Part shown: piece after piece, positions 4,317 to 5,438 of the stretch
Numbering within the stretch: the first letter of the stretch is position 1
Layout: each line of letters opens with the position of its first letter
Assembly (NCBI GenBank): GCA_002420015.1
Contig: DIHF01000001.1
Location: 1-5,438 of the forward strand
Direction of reading: 5' to 3'
Length of the DNA: 5,438 bases
Origin: Micavibrio sp. UBA5703
GTDB taxonomy: Bacteria; Pseudomonadota; Alphaproteobacteria; Micavibrionales; Micavibrionaceae
The notes under the pieces: generated by a model
Databases searched by the model: none
Seen by the model: the letters and a program-made list of their open reading frames with translations, nothing else
What the model was told of the DNA's origin: nothing
Position numbers and translations under genes: made by a program

Positions 4317-5438
4317 ATGGCGGACGATAGAAATCGCGACAGCGATTACAGCAGAAATAAAGAACAACCCCTTCCCTTCCTCCCGGAAGATGATGATCCG
4401 AACCTGACCGCTAGTGGCAACCCTTACGGCCCTGACTCTTTTCAGGGAGGCAAAGAAAACGAGCGCAAAGCCGCCCAAAATAATAAGATTAACGGTGGCA
4501 GCTTCAGCGGTATCGGAGGCGCTAACGAAGAAGAACAGAAAAGGCGTGAAGAAAAAGATAAATCCCAAACCGCATACCTGATGACTTTGACACTGGCTCA
4601 ACTGGTGAATAACGCTTACCAGGCGCTCGATGATTCCAACCGATCCATAGACGATGCCGCCAACAAGCTCAACGCCAGCACAGCCGCTTCCGATGCCTAC
4701 CGCGACACGACTTTCATGGAATCCTACATGGAATACAGCAAGGAAGCGCTGGCTTTAGAAGAACTCAATAAACAACTGGAAGAGGCAAAAGCCAACGGCG
4801 ATCAGGCAAAAATAACCGAATTGAATGAAAAAATCGCGCAGCAGGAAATCACAAAGAAACAAGCGCTCGATAAATACGAAATCGCCGCAAAGCCGATGAA
4901 TGATGCCTATACAAAAAGAACGGAACTTACGACACAACTTGAAGAATTAAAGATCAAGCAGGATGAACTCAGAAAATCTCTCGATGGCGCAACAGATGCG
5001 GACAAGGCAACCATAGCAAAGCAGCTTGAGGAATTAAAAATCAAGCAGGAAGCCCTTGATATAAAAGCCGCGGAACTCGATACGACATTAGCGGGTTTTC
5101 AGTCCCAGATAACCCAGGCCAATGCCGCCATGACCGGCGACACAACGCAAGCCCAAGAGCATCTGACTCTTGAAATGCAAGAACGAACGCTGGCTGAACA
5201 ATTCAAGAGAGCCGCAGATGCGAACGGCATCCTAAGCCTTAGAGACGTCGACGACTTTGCCCGTAAAAATCCAGACGTGAGCATGGAAAAAATAGCTGCT
5301 GTTATAGGCAACGAAGGTCTCGTGCTGAATACAAGCGGCGACCCAACGCTGCAGAAACAATACAGTCCGCTTATAGACGACAACAATATCGTCAAGGTTC
5401 CCGATTATTCCAACAATGATGTTGCCGCGAATTATTCC
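4317..5438 (+). CDS. Unrecognised hydrophilic coiled-coil protein, 3' end outside window
   Basis: An open frame of 374 codons runs to the right edge with no stop. The ATG at 4317 has AAGGTG (4305-4310) six bases upstream and a good promoter further up. I do not recognise the family. Residues 1-80 are polar and probably disordered, with acidic and Gly/Asn-rich patches (PEDDDPN at 23-29, NNKINGGSFSGIGGAN at 55-70) and a charged EEEQKRREEKDK at 71-82. Residues 85-130 look helical. From about 140 to 300 there is strong heptad-type coiled-coil sequence rich in Glu, Lys, Gln, Ala and Leu, including two near-identical QLEELKIKQ units (207 and 236). Residues 300-374 are mixed and less helical. No signal peptide, transmembrane segment or cysteine is seen, so the visible part is soluble. 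Codon composition is near 42% GC in a sampled line, lower than sucC. It could be a structural or filament protein, or a secreted effector-type protein; neither can be shown here. Confidence 0.85.
   Translation, partial: MADDRNRDSDYSRNKEQPLPFLPEDDDPNLTASGNPYGPDSFQGGKENERKAAQNNKINGGSFSGIGGANEEEQKRREEKDKSQTAYLMTLTLAQLVNNAYQALDDSNRSIDDAANKLNASTAASDAYRDTTFMESYMEYSKEALALEELNKQLEEAKANGDQAKITELNEKIAQQEITKKQALDKYEIAAKPMNDAYTKRTELTTQLEELKIKQDELRKSLDGATDADKATIAKQLEELKIKQEALDIKAAELDTTLAGFQSQITQANAAMTGDTTQAQEHLTLEMQERTLAEQFKRAADANGILSLRDVDDFARKNPDVSMEKIAAVIGNEGLVLNTSGDPTLQKQYSPLIDDNNIVKVPDYSNNDVAANYS
4935..5057 (+). repeat. Internal coiled-coil repeat in the 4317 gene
   Basis: Codons 207-218 (4935-4970, QLEELKIKQDEL) and codons 236-247 (5022-5057, QLEELKIKQEAL) encode nearly the same 12 residues, 29 residues apart. 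At the DNA level 29 of 36 bases match, with most differences at third codon positions, suggesting an old duplication held by selection on the protein. The spacer between the units contains SLDGATDAD, a likely break or turn between two coiled-coil segments. Confidence 0.75.

Noticed and set aside
4260..4601. Minus-strand 113-codon frame with a Phe-rich, membrane-like stretch
   Set aside because: It lies antisense to the coiled-coil gene. The Phe run comes from reading GAA/AAA codons backwards as TTC/TTT.

Overview
The window holds a bacterial chromosomal region built around the two subunit genes of succinyl-CoA synthetase. SucC is complete. SucD has its first 136 residues here and runs off the left edge. 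The style of the SucC and SucD proteins and the C-terminal motifs of the lytic transglycosylase point to an alphaproteobacterium. This is an inference from protein style, and I cannot name a genus. No RNA gene, CRISPR array, transposase, integrase or attachment site was seen.

Layout from left to right: sucD (minus strand, partial, start at 410); an AT-rich divergent intergenic region (411-658); a plus-strand gene for a predicted membrane-anchored lytic transglycosylase (659-2305); a minus-strand gene for a small exported His/Asp-rich protein of the CigR/RcnB type (2302-2817), whose stop codon overlaps the stop of the transglycosylase; sucC (minus strand, 2855-4057); a second divergent intergenic region (4058-4316) with three copies of a short direct repeat and a good sigma-70-type promoter; and a plus-strand gene (4317 to the right edge, open) for a long hydrophilic coiled-coil protein with no recognised function.

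The main oddity is that sucC and sucD, normally adjacent and co-transcribed, are about 2.4 kb apart. The cigR-like gene sits behind sucC on the same strand, 37 bp downstream, and probably shares its transcript. The transglycosylase gene lies in the gap in the opposite direction, so sucD should need its own promoter or depend on read-through across an antisense gene. In hand-counted 60-base lines the transglycosylase and coiled-coil genes look more AT-rich (mostly about 40% GC, with one line near 57%) than sucC (about 57-62%).

A possible novel element is the control region before the coiled-coil gene. One copy of a 15-bp repeat lies exactly between the -35 and -10 hexamers of the predicted promoter, with two further copies upstream towards sucC. 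This looks like an iterated operator. The unknown coiled-coil protein, the transglycosylase with a cytoplasmic N-terminal extension and the CigR-like exported protein could belong to one envelope or secretion-related function, but nothing in the sequence proves that link.
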